Origin: Pseudomonadota bacterium
GTDB lineage: Bacteria; Tectomicrobia; Entotheonellia; Entotheonellales; Entotheonellaceae
Direction of reading: 5' to 3'
Length of the DNA stretch: 40,088 nt
Assembly: GCA_005777235.1 (NCBI GenBank)
Contig: SXND01000167.1
Coordinates: 1 to 40,088 of the forward strand
The notes under the pieces were generated by a model that worked only from the letters and a program-made list of their open reading frames with translations, ran no database searches and was not told the origin of the DNA. This document shows, piece after piece, positions 15,888 through 23,862 of the stretch. Each line of letters opens with the position of its first letter. Position 1 is the stretch's first letter. A program made the translations under genes and the position numbers.

Positions 15888-17480
15888 CTAGCGGGCTGGG
15901 CGCTTTGGCAGGCGCAAAAAAAGCGTCAACACCAGCGACAGCAAGGCACTCCAGGCAATAGCCAGATAGCAGTCGCGGTAGGCGATGACGGCGGCTTCCT
16001 CCAGCATCGTATCACGCACCGCCACCGTGGCCTTGGTCGCGAGTTGGTCCCATTCGCCAGCGTTCCGCAGGCGCTCCTGCACCGCCATCAACACTTCGGC
16101 CGTGGCCTGCGGATAGGCACTCTGGCTCTCCGCCAAGTCCAGCACATGGATGGCCTGTTGCTGCTCCACAAAGATCGCCGCCAACGATACGCCAAACGTG
16201 CTGCCCAAGCCATTCATCAGCCCACGTAGCCCCGAGCCCATGATCATCTTGTTTTGCGGCAACACCGCCATGAGCACGTTAATCAAGGGCGATTGCAGCA
16301 TGCCACGCGCAAAACTCTGCACCACAAACAGCGACAGAATGGCAAAAGTCGGCGAGGTGCGGTCTAAAGCCGCGAAGCGATAAAAGGCCCCAGCGATCAT
16401 CAGCAAGGCGAGGCTCACCAGCAGGCGATTATTTACCTTGTCCGCCAGCCGCCCTGAGAGCAGATTACTCAGACCCCACGTCAAGGCGCCTGGCAGGAGC
16501 ATCTTCCCCGCCAGATACGGCGTGAGGTGGAGCACACGTTGCAGAAACAGGGTGATGAGAAAGCTCGAAGCGAACTCCCCCATGGTACTCATGAAGAAGA
16601 TCGCCGAGGCGGCACTAAAGGGCACAATTTTGAACAGCGCCAGCTCCACCAGCGGCTGTTTGTGGCGCCACTCAGTCACCAGAAACACGATGCCAGAGAC
16701 CAGGGCGATGGCAAAGAGTGTCTCGATATAGTCCGAATCCCAGCCTTCCCGGCGCCCCTGGATCAGCGCCAGCAGCAAGGGCACCAGAAAACCGATCATA
16801 CTGATCAGGCCAACGGTATCAAGCGCGACATACGCGCGGCGTGGCGTTTTGGGAAACACCAAGGCCACAGCGGCGAGCGAGATCAAGCCCATGGGGAGAT
16901 TGATGTAGAACGTCATCCGCCAATTCATATGCTCGATCAGGTAGCCGCCGATCGACGGCCCGAGCGCTGGGCCCACGGAAATCCCGGCCATGAAGATGCC
17001 CATGGCCAGACCGCGTTGCTGCACAGGGAACACGTCGTACAAGATGGCCATTGAGAGAGGAAACAGTGGCCCGGCCCCGAGGGCCTGGATGGCCCGGAAC
17101 ACCACGAGAGACGGAATGCTCCAGGCGAGGCCGCAGAGCAGGGAGCCGAGGATGTAGATGAGCAGTCCGACCAGATAAAACGTGCGTGGCCCGAGCACCG
17201 CCGCCACTCAGCCCACCATGGGCATGACCACGGTACGGGTAATCATGAAGGAGGTGATGACCCACTGGATGGTATCGACCTCGGCCTGCATCGAGGTCAT
17301 CATACTGGGCAAAGCGACGTTGACCGTCCCGAAGTTGAGTCCCTGGGTGAGGATTCCCAACATCAGGGCCAGGGTCACCCACCATTTGTAGGACGGACGC
17401 TCTGGCGAGAACCACGACGTAGACGTAGGTGGCGCTGGGGCACCCGGTGTCGGAGTTGTTGCTACTGCCTGATCCGCCAC
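15888..17480 (-). pseudogene. DHA2-type MFS multidrug exporter with in-frame TGA
   Basis: Two adjacent minus-strand frames in the same phase form one 14-helix DHA2 (EmrB/QacA-type) proton-driven exporter of about 530 residues. The start is a GTG at 17480 (or 17483) behind AAGGAG. The first part covers the N-terminal helix and motif region (GLNFGTVNVALPSMMTSMQ, TIQWVITSFMITRTVVMPMV) up to MVG; then TGA at 17210-17208 is followed at once by VAAVLGPRTFYLVGLLIYIL. In relatives this position is Trp (.GW....G.R), so one base change (TGG to TGA) explains the break. The long second frame includes the motif C region (AGISVGPALGPSIGGYLIE). The downstream part alone lacks helices 1-2 and would be non-functional. 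Divergent from the cupin gene. Confidence 0.85.
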
Positions 17481-17657
17481 CACGGTGCTCCTTCTGCGGC
17501 CCTGCCGGGGTCTTGCGTTACGGGATAATAGTAGAACATGAAAGGCCTGGGTGGTAAAGCAGGAAGACGCCGGTTGTCTTGGCGTGCCGCTTGTGCTAGC
17601 CTGCCGCACAGGACACGGCATAGGACGACAGTTGGTTGTACAGCGAGGAGACACAAC

Positions 17658-17996
17658 ATGAAGGTCGTGCGTATTTACACCGGTGATGACCAGCAGACCC
17701 ATTTTCAGGATGTGGCGCTTGACGCGTTTGCCACGTTGTCGGCCAAAGTGGGCAGCGGGCCGGTGCGGCTCAATCAAGGGCCAGCCACGTCAACGATGGA
17801 TTTCCACAATGCCCCGCGCCGTCAGTATGTGGTAATGATGGCCGGGCAAATGGAAGTGGAAATCGGGGATGGCAGCAAGTGCGTGTTCAATGCTGGGGAT
17901 GTGTTGGTGGCGGAAGATCTGACGGGCAAAGGCCACATCACGCGTGGCATTGGCGAGCAGCCCCGCGTGTCGCTGGCGGTGCCGCTGGCCGACTAA
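17658..17996 (+). CDS. Small cupin-domain protein
   Basis: A 112-residue single-domain cupin. The first cupin motif region reads RRQYVVMMAGQMEVEIGDG and the second FNAGDVLVAEDLTGKGHITRG, with a His that could ligate metal; the usual G(X)5HXH pair is reduced here (DFHNAPRRQYV supplies His). Proteins of this size may be sugar isomerases, dioxygenase-like enzymes or ligand sensors; the substrate is not evident. The ATG at 17658 follows GCGAGGAG eight bases upstream. It is divergent from the broken exporter gene. The hairpin at 18051-18078 probably ends its transcript. Confidence 0.75.
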   Translation: MKVVRIYTGDDQQTHFQDVALDAFATLSAKVGSGPVRLNQGPATSTMDFHNAPRRQYVVMMAGQMEVEIGDGSKCVFNAGDVLVAEDLTGKGHITRGIGEQPRVSLAVPLAD

Positions 17997-18050
17997 GGGT
18001 CGCGAGGCCATCCCAAGGCCCGCTGCACGCTGGAGGCGTCCGTCCGTGTT

Positions 18051-18078
18051 GTTGGGGTGACGAGCCGGTCGCCCCAAC
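18051..18078 (+). terminator. 11-bp hairpin between the cupin gene and trmL
   Basis: GTTGGGGTGAC (18051-18061) pairs with GTCGCCCCAAC (18068-18078), including one G-U, around a six-base loop. There is no T-run, so termination is tentative. The arm GGTCGCCCC recurs in the structured element at 18762-18932. Confidence 0.45.
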
Positions 18079-18146
18079 TGGGAGAGGCGCTCAGAGCCGC
18101 GCTTGACCAAGTGCGGCATCATCCCTTTTCTCCAATCCAAGGAGTT

Positions 18147-18614
18147 ATGCGCTTACACATTGTGTTATACGAACCGGAAATCCCTCATAACACGGGGAAT
18201 ATCATTCGGCTCTGCGCCAACACGGGGGCCACGCTGCACCTCATCCACCCGCTGGGCTTTGCGTGGGACCACGCCAAGCTGCGGCGTGCTGGGCTCGATT
18301 ACTACGAATGGGTGCCGGTGCAGCACTATCCTTCCTTGCAGGTGTGTTGCGCAGCCCTCGGCTCGCCACGCCTGTTCGCCCTTAGTACCAAGGGAACATG
18401 CGCCTACCACGACGTCCAGTATCGCGAGGGTGATGCCCTGTTGTTTGGCCCGGAAAGTCGTGGCTTGCCCCCAGATGTCCTGCACAGCTTACGCCCGGAG
18501 CAGATCGTACGGATTCCGATGCAGCCGGTGAGTCGCAGTCTGAATCTGGCGAACGCGGTGTCGATTCTGTTGTATGAAGTCTGGCGGCAGTGCGGTTTTG
18601 TCGGCGGCAGTTAA
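18147..18614 (+). CDS. trmL: tRNA (cytidine/uridine(34)-2'-O)-methyltransferase TrmL
   Basis: A 155-residue SPOUT-fold methyltransferase, matching the length of E. coli TrmL (157). It uses S-adenosylmethionine to methylate the ribose of the wobble base in tRNA-Leu isoacceptors. Motif 1 is EPEIPHNTGNIIRLCANTG, motif 2 LLFGPESRGLP, and motif 3 the trefoil-knot end IPMQPVSRSLNLANAVSILL, which binds the cofactor. LHLIHPLGF and LDYYEW are also typical. The ATG at 18147 follows AAGGAG with only a two-base gap, unusually tight, but it gives the exact family N terminus (MRLHIVLYEPEIP). Confidence 0.93.
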   Translation: MRLHIVLYEPEIPHNTGNIIRLCANTGATLHLIHPLGFAWDHAKLRRAGLDYYEWVPVQHYPSLQVCCAALGSPRLFALSTKGTCAYHDVQYREGDALLFGPESRGLPPDVLHSLRPEQIVRIPMQPVSRSLNLANAVSILLYEVWRQCGFVGGS

Positions 18615-18761
18615 GCGTCTCTCCCCGACAACGCAGACGGGCCGAGAGAGAGCCTCTGGGAAAATGCGCTAAGCCATATGCGGCCATCTTGGCGGAAGCG
18701 CTCCGGTGGAATAGCACCCGCCATATGGCCAGGCTGGGCAACCAACTGGCGACGGACATTC

Positions 18762-18932
18762 GGGGCGACCGAGCCTTTGGACTGGATACCGGGGGACTGG
18801 CGCAGGGGTCACAAGCACCATCGTGCCCACCCCCCGGTTGTCTTGGCGTCCGACGTATCGTCTGCCCGCCATCGCGGCTGGGCGATACGTCTCATCGCCT
18901 CACCCGGTTAGGGGCAACCAGCGGGTCGCCCC
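18762..18932. ncRNA. Candidate structured RNA: closing stem with three nested hairpins
   Basis: The 339-bp spacer between the convergent trmL and aroG genes holds no ORF but is highly ordered. GGGGCGACC (18762-18770) is the exact complement of GGTCGCCCC (18924-18932) and can close a 171-base unit. Inside are ACCGGGGG/CCCCCGGT (18788-18795, 18831-18838) with an inner GCAC-CATC-GTGC; GACGTATCG/CGATACGTC (18852-18860, 18883-18891) with an inner CCGC-CATC-GCGG; and GGTT-AGGGGC-AACC (18906-18919). The two inner hairpins share a CATC tetraloop. The layout resembles a cloverleaf RNA, though a REP-derived DNA repeat is the alternative. The strand is undetermined. Confidence 0.4.
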
Positions 18933-18953
18933 CACAACACGAGTGGGTTTTGA

Positions 18954-20027
18954 TTACAGGAGTCGTGTGGGCAGCACATCGCGCAGTTTCTCGCTGGCTT
19001 CCAGGAAGCTCTTTTCCGTGGTCACCCAATCAATACAGCCATCCGTCACCGACACACCGTATTGCAGTTGTGACAGATCTTTCGGGATGGACTGACTACC
19101 GAAGTTAATGTGACTCTCCAGCATGAAACCGATGAGTGACTGATTGCCTTCGCGGATCTGATTCACACAATCGTGCAGGACCAGCGGCTGCAAGGCCGGG
19201 TTTTTATCAGAATTGGCATGGCTGCAATCCACCACCAGATTCGTTGACAGTTTCTTTGCCGCTAAGGCTTGCTCGCACAGCGTGACCGTGACGGAATCAT
19301 AATTCGGCTTGCCACCACCACCACGCAGCACCACATGGCCGTAGCGGTTGCCCTTGGTGCGGATGACGGCACACTGGCCGTCGGCATTGATGCCCAGGAA
19401 ATTGTGCGGCCGACAGGCGGCGAGCATGGCGTTTATCGCCACGTCTAAACTGCCATCCGTATTATTTTTGAAGCCGACGGGTGCGGAGAGTCCGCTGGCC
19501 ATCTCACGGTGCGTTTGCGATTCCGTGGTGCGGGCGCCAATGGCATACCAGGTAATCAGGTCGGACAGGTACTGCGGGCTAATCGGATCGAGTGCTTCCG
19601 TGCCAGCCGGGAGGCCCATTTCCGCCAATTCGAGCAACAGGCCACGCGCCATTTGCAGGCCGTCTTCGATGCGGAAGGAGTCATCCATGTAGGGATCGTT
19701 GACGAAGCCCTTCCAGCCGACGGAGGTACGGGGTTTTTCAAAATACACCCGCATGATGATAAACAGCGTGTCGGAGACCTGCTCCGCGAGCTGTTTCAGA
19801 CGTTGCGCATAGTCCCGCGCCGCCTTGAGGTCGTGAATCGAGCACGGACCTACGACCACGAACAAGCGCGGGTCTTCGCGGTCAATAATGCGCTGCAACG
19901 TATGCCGACTCTGCCGGACAAATGCCTCGGCTTTGGGGGTAATCGGCAGGCGACGTTTGATTTCCGCTGGCGTCATGAGCACATCTTGTGCCACAACATT
20001 GACATTGTCGATCGGTTCAGCTTGCAT
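18954..20027 (-). CDS. aroG: 3-deoxy-7-phosphoheptulonate (DAHP) synthase, class I (AroFGH type)
   Basis: A 357-residue class I alpha DAHP synthase, the first enzyme of the shikimate pathway: it condenses phosphoenolpyruvate and erythrose 4-phosphate. Motifs follow the E. coli AroF/G/H series: VVVGPCSIHDLKAARDYA with the metal-binding Cys, MRVYFEKPRTSVGWKGF, GLPAGTEALDPISPQYLSDL, SGLSAPVGFKNNTDGSLDVA, LRGGGGKPNY and VDCSHANSDKNP, then GFMLESHI near the end with metal-binding Glu. The N-terminal extension (MTPAEIKRRLPITPKAEAFV) is the part that carries feedback regulation in this group; which aromatic amino acid inhibits it cannot be told. GAGG lies before the ATG. It stands downstream of the protoglobin gene on the same strand. 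Confidence 0.95.
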   Translation of the reverse strand: MQAEPIDNVNVVAQDVLMTPAEIKRRLPITPKAEAFVRQSRHTLQRIIDREDPRLFVVVGPCSIHDLKAARDYAQRLKQLAEQVSDTLFIIMRVYFEKPRTSVGWKGFVNDPYMDDSFRIEDGLQMARGLLLELAEMGLPAGTEALDPISPQYLSDLITWYAIGARTTESQTHREMASGLSAPVGFKNNTDGSLDVAINAMLAACRPHNFLGINADGQCAVIRTKGNRYGHVVLRGGGGKPNYDSVTVTLCEQALAAKKLSTNLVVDCSHANSDKNPALQPLVLHDCVNQIREGNQSLIGFMLESHINFGSQSIPKDLSQLQYGVSVTDGCIDWVTTEKSFLEASEKLRDVLPTRLL

Positions 20028-20079
20028 GGTCTTGTCCTCATCGCTACAGGGGAATCATCCACCAGAGCTGCGGTCAGCC

Positions 20080-20616
20080 CTACTCGTCTTTCTCATCGCG
20101 CATATAACTCGCCAGGAGGGGTTCCACTTGCAACATCAGCCATTTATTCCAGGCTTTACTGGTGCGCCAGGCGAGGGCCATATCGCTCATCTTTTCCTCG
20201 AACAGCTCAGCTAAGCCCGTTTGATAGAACGATAACACGCCCATAATAAAACGCGGCGGCACGGAGGGCAGCCCTGGGCGGTGCAGGGGCGTGTTGTGGT
20301 GCATCTGACTAATGGCAGCCAGGTACCGGATAAAGCCATCGTTTAACGGGGCAGCCATCGTGGCACGCATCCAGCTAATCATCGTCTGTTTATTGGCTTC
20401 AATGCGCGGACCATCTGGTCGATCATCGGCGGTCACAAAGAATTGCCGTGCCTGCGGATACTCTAAGAGTCGGTCATAGATCTGGTCGTTAAAGGCCCCA
20501 AGCCGAGCCAGTACCAACGGGGCACTGGTCTTGATCAACTGCCGATCTTCCTCCGTCATACCGACGAAGTTAAACATCTCAGCAAAGCGTGCTGACCAGT
20601 CGATGACATTGCTCAT
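20080..20616 (-). CDS. Protoglobin-domain haem protein
   Basis: A 178-residue protein matching the protoglobin/globin-sensor fold on its own, with no kinase or cyclase attached. Characteristic parts are FVGMTEEDRQLIKTSAPLVL at the start, FNDQIYDRLLEYPQARQFFV, the region with candidate proximal His (ISQMHHNTPLHRPGLPS) and PPRFIMGVLSFYQTGLAELF. Such proteins bind haem and O2, CO or NO, and may act in gas sensing or detoxification. The ATG at 20616 (MSNVIDW) is preferred over an upstream one at 20703 because AGGAGAG lies upstream. A palindrome at 20709-20728 is a possible operator. It lies 52 bp before aroG on the same strand. Confidence 0.8.
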   Translation of the reverse strand: MSNVIDWSARFAEMFNFVGMTEEDRQLIKTSAPLVLARLGAFNDQIYDRLLEYPQARQFFVTADDRPDGPRIEANKQTMISWMRATMAAPLNDGFIRYLAAISQMHHNTPLHRPGLPSVPPRFIMGVLSFYQTGLAELFEEKMSDMALAWRTSKAWNKWLMLQVEPLLASYMRDEKDE

Positions 20617-20708
20617 AAAGACGACTCTCCTGCCACTCTCCGTGCGCCCCAGGTCTCTGCCCACCGCGAACACGGAGGGCTTTCCGCTCTCTGACATGGT
20701 CATAGAAG

Positions 20709-20728
20709 TGTACTGTGCACATAGTACA
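20709..20728. promoter_or_regulatory. Operator-like palindrome upstream of the protoglobin gene
   Basis: TGTACT and AGTACA are separated by eight bases (GTGCACAT), themselves containing the palindrome GTGCAC. It lies about 93 bp upstream of the protoglobin start and is the kind of site bound by a dimeric regulator. No regulator gene is adjacent. Confidence 0.4.
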
Positions 20729-20794
20729 GAGGTGCGCCGAGCGTGTCAACGCTGCGTGTCGCTACCGTATTCCAGCACGTCTGCTGGATCAGCG

Positions 20795-21175
20795 TTACCC
20801 GGTCATTGTGCCACTGGCCATGGCATCCGCCGGGCTCTGCGGGGTGAAACCAGGGCGTCCGCATGACACAGCACGATCCCGGCCCAGCTCCCCAGTCCTG
20901 CCGGCGGCAGCAGGCCGCACTGTGCCTGTGCCATCCCGATGGTCTGAAGTCGAGACGGCGATGATCTGACTGGCGAGGTCGCGTTCGGCGGTGTACGAGA
21001 AGGGGTTGATACTGAGGGCCGCAACATCAATACCCTGGGCGTCCATCTGGGGCACACGCTCGGGACCGAGGCGCAGAATCGCTGGTCCGATCCTTGGACT
21101 CATAAGTCCTATGGGGGCGGGCACGGTACAGTGCGCGTGGATGTCTACGGTCTTGCTACGGCGACCACGCAGCAC
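20795..21175 (-). pseudogene. Amidohydrolase-2 family remnant
   Basis: The N-terminal part reads SKTVDIHAHCTVPAPIGL, then RVPQMDAQGIDVAALSINPF and SYTAERDLASQIIAVS. This is the start of amidohydrolase-2 enzymes of the aminocarboxymuconate-semialdehyde decarboxylase type, with the HXH zinc site. After IIAVS the family match ends and the frame continues as low-complexity sequence to 20795, where a full enzyme would need about 330 residues. A GTG start is used at 21175. Most of the gene, including the other metal ligands, is gone. The rest of 20617-21229 shows only the palindrome at 20709. Confidence 0.65.
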
Positions 21176-21229
21176 GGTCTGACGGCGCGGGGCTGGCCCG
21201 CCCGAGGGCTGGAGGGGCGCGGTGGCCGG

Positions 21230-22213
21230 TTAGCGCCGACGAGCGCTGACCAGGACTTCGGGATTTAAGATCCGCAGCGGCGTCCCCTGGAGATAGGCCA
21301 CGACGTTTTCTACGGTGTCCTGATAACGCACGCGGTACTGCTCCTCCGTTACATAGCCAATATGCGGCACCAGCAACGTATTGTCGAGCGCCAAGAGCGG
21401 GTGCCCCGGCGGCAACGGTTCCTCGTCAAAAACATCAAGACCAGCGCCGGCAATGCGACGCGTACGCAGGGCCGCAACGAGCGCGGCTTCGTCCACAATC
21501 GGGCCGCGGGCGGTATTGATGAGGTAAGCCGTGGGCTTCATCAACCCCAATGCGTGGGCGTCCACCAGCCCGCGCGTCCGGGCGCTCAGTTGCACGTGCA
21601 CCGATACAATGTCGGCACGTGTGAACAGCGTATCCTTGCTGACAAGCGTCGCCCCGTGGGCCGCGGCCAGGGTGGCGGTCATGTTCTGGCTCCAGGCAAT
21701 GACCGACATCCCAAAAGCCAGGCCCGCCTTGGCGACGAGGCCCCCGAGGCGCCCCAGGCCCAGCACTCCGAGCACCTTACCCTCCAGGCTCATGCCCAGA
21801 TGCACGCCCCAGCGTCCGGCGCGCACGGCGGCGTCTTCCTGGGGAATATGGCGGATCAAGCCCAGGATCAAGCCCCACGTCAACTCTGCCGGTGGCGCGG
21901 TGGGACCACTGCCCGTGCCGCACACCACAATGCCCAGCTCGGTGGCGGCCTGGAGGTCAATGGCGGCGTTGCGCATGGCAGTCGTCACCAACAAGCGCAG
22001 GCCCGGCAAGCGTGTGAGCAGCGCGCGCGGAAACGGCGTACGCTCCCGCATACAGGTGATGATCTCGTACGCACATAAGCGCTCCACCAGCGCCTCTGGC
22101 GCGCTCAGATGATCGTGGAACACCTCCACCTGGCAGTCGGCCGGCAACCGGCTCCAGTCCGCCATCTGCAGGGCTACACCCTGGTAGTCGTCGAGAATTG
22201 CCACCTGCGTCAT
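21230..22213 (-). CDS. NAD(P)-dependent D-2-hydroxyacid dehydrogenase
   Basis: A 327-residue dehydrogenase of the D-isomer-specific 2-hydroxyacid family (SerA/formate dehydrogenase-like). The Rossmann loop is LGVLGLGRLGGLVAKAGLAF. The catalytic triad is visible: Arg in LINTARGPIVDEAALV, Glu in GAGLDVFDEEPLPPGHPL and His in LLVPHIGYVTEEQY. The N-terminal substrate domain begins MTQVAILDDYQGVALQMADW, a start common to family members of unknown substrate that act on 2-oxoacids. The ATG at 22213 has GGAGG upstream and gives this standard N terminus; an in-frame start at 22255 is longer than the family. It is divergent from the Dyp-type peroxidase gene. Confidence 0.9.
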   Translation of the reverse strand: MTQVAILDDYQGVALQMADWSRLPADCQVEVFHDHLSAPEALVERLCAYEIITCMRERTPFPRALLTRLPGLRLLVTTAMRNAAIDLQAATELGIVVCGTGSGPTAPPAELTWGLILGLIRHIPQEDAAVRAGRWGVHLGMSLEGKVLGVLGLGRLGGLVAKAGLAFGMSVIAWSQNMTATLAAAHGATLVSKDTLFTRADIVSVHVQLSARTRGLVDAHALGLMKPTAYLINTARGPIVDEAALVAALRTRRIAGAGLDVFDEEPLPPGHPLLALDNTLLVPHIGYVTEEQYRVRYQDTVENVVAYLQGTPLRILNPEVLVSARRR

Positions 22214-22306
22214 ACTCCCGCCCTCCTCCGTGCTTGCCAATGGACCTCGTCTCAAGCCAGGATAGCAAACCTGTCCACAATTGCCAGGGTGGAATACCGC
22301 TCAGGC

Positions 22307-22335
22307 TTGGCATTCACCCCCGAGACGGATACAAT
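22307..22335 (+). promoter_or_regulatory. Sigma70-type promoter for the Dyp-type peroxidase gene
   Basis: TTGGCA (22307-22312), a 17-bp spacer and TACAAT (22330-22335) make a good promoter. Transcription would start near 22342, leaving a leader of about 145 bases before the ATG at 22486. Confidence 0.55.
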
Positions 22336-22485
22336 ATGTTTTATGCACGATACACCCTGTCGCGATACGCGTTGCCCCTATGTCTGGCGTCCCCCGAGCG
22401 CTTGCCGCCTGCCTCGCTGGTTGTATAGATGGCGGCCCTCTCCCTGCCGACATGGTGGGCAGGCGCGTACGCCGGAGGCGCCCCT

Positions 22486-23862
22486 ATGCTGACACTGCAC
22501 ACCCTGGCACGCCCCATAGATGACTGGACCCTGGAGACGCTACAGCGCGATCCACGCCAACCACTCAGCGCCTTGCAGGGCAACATCCTCCGGGGGCATG
22601 GACGCTTCTACGCGGCGCACCTGTTGCTGCACTTCCAGCCAGACCGGCGGGCCGCGGTGACGCAGTGGCTGCGCACCCTGGCAGCGCAGCTCACCACGGC
22701 GCAGCAGCAACTGGAGGAGACACGCCAGTCCCGTGGGCTATTCCGCGCCTTTTTCCTCTCCGCCCATGGTTATGCCTATCTCGACTCGGCGTTCCCACGA
22801 CGCAACCCCGGCCTGCATGACCCCGCCTTTCGCGCTGGCATGAAGGCAGCCCGGCATCGCCTCAACGACCCGTTGCCGCAGACCTGGGAGCCGGGGTATC
22901 AGCAGGACATCCACGCCATGCTCCTGTTGGCTGCGGATGATCCAGTGGCCCTTCAACATGACACCGACCTCTGGTGTGCGTCCCTCCAGCTCCATACCAC
23001 CGTTTGCGCCATTGAACATGGCCAGGCCATGCGCAACGCCCACGGCGACCGGGTGGAACATTTTGGCTATGCTGATGGTCTGAGCCAGCCGCTGTTCTTC
23101 CAGAGCGACCTGGCGCGTCTCAAGCGGCGTGGGGAGCATCTGGACATCTGGAATCCCGGCGCGGGACCGCAGATCGCGCTGGTGCCCGATCCGTACGCAC
23201 GGCAGGAGGGTGCCTGCGGCAGTTACTTCGTGTTCCGCAAACTTGAGCAACGGGTGCGCGCCTTCAAGGCCATGGAACAGCGCCTCGCCCGCGTCCTGCA
23301 GCTCACGGGCGAGGCGACTGAACGGGCCGGAGCCCTGGTGGTAGGGCGTTTTGAAGACGGCACGCCCATTGTCCTGCAAGATACGGATGGGCGGCGCACT
23401 AACAGTTTCACCTATGCTGACGACCCCGATGGCCAGCGTTGTCCATGGCAGGCGCACATCCGCAAGATCAATCCGCGCCAGCCTGGCATCCCTACTATTG
23501 TACGGCGCGGGATTACGTACGGCACACGGAGCGCGGAGTCCCACGAGGCCGCCAGTCTGAGCGCACTGCCCACCGACGGCGTTGGCCTGTTGTTCATGTG
23601 CTATCAACGCGCTATTGCGCCGCAGTTTGAGTTCTTACAGGCGGCGTTGGCCAATAATCCTGCCTTCCCCAGCAAACAAGCCCCTGGGATTGACCCGCTC
23701 ATTGGACAGCCTGGGAGCCAGGGCGTCGGGTGGCATCGCTGGCCCAACGCGGCGGGACACACCCAGCAACGCCCCGTCAATTTTTACGACTTTGTGCGTC
23801 TGAAGGGCGGTGAGTACTTTTTTACGCCCAGCCTGCCCTCCTTACACCAGATCGCGCCGTAA
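22486..23862 (+). CDS. Dyp-type haem peroxidase
   Basis: A 458-residue dye-decolorising peroxidase, probably of the long class (C/D) by length. It oxidises phenolics, dyes or other donors with H2O2 using haem b. The GXXDG motif is in EHFGYADGLSQPLFF with the distal Asp; the proximal His is in CPWQAHIRKINPR; the distal Arg is in IVRRGITYGTR; GLLFMCYQRAI and LKGGEYFFTPS are the conserved C-terminal elements. There is no signal peptide or Tat motif, so it is cytosolic or encapsulated. The ATG at 22486 (MLTLHTLARP) follows CCGGAGG eight bases upstream. The TAA stop falls at the left end of the adjoining tnpB element. Confidence 0.93.
   Translation: MLTLHTLARPIDDWTLETLQRDPRQPLSALQGNILRGHGRFYAAHLLLHFQPDRRAAVTQWLRTLAAQLTTAQQQLEETRQSRGLFRAFFLSAHGYAYLDSAFPRRNPGLHDPAFRAGMKAARHRLNDPLPQTWEPGYQQDIHAMLLLAADDPVALQHDTDLWCASLQLHTTVCAIEHGQAMRNAHGDRVEHFGYADGLSQPLFFQSDLARLKRRGEHLDIWNPGAGPQIALVPDPYARQEGACGSYFVFRKLEQRVRAFKAMEQRLARVLQLTGEATERAGALVVGRFEDGTPIVLQDTDGRRTNSFTYADDPDGQRCPWQAHIRKINPRQPGIPTIVRRGITYGTRSAESHEAASLSALPTDGVGLLFMCYQRAIAPQFEFLQAALANNPAFPSKQAPGIDPLIGQPGSQGVGWHRWPNAAGHTQQRPVNFYDFVRLKGGEYFFTPSLPSLHQIAP

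Noticed and set aside
17208..17210. Reassignment of TGA to Trp or selenocysteine
   Set aside because: TGA ends many genes here (reductase, NTPase, dus) and there is no SECIS-like structure or reason for Sec in an MFS helix; a nonsense mutation is simpler.
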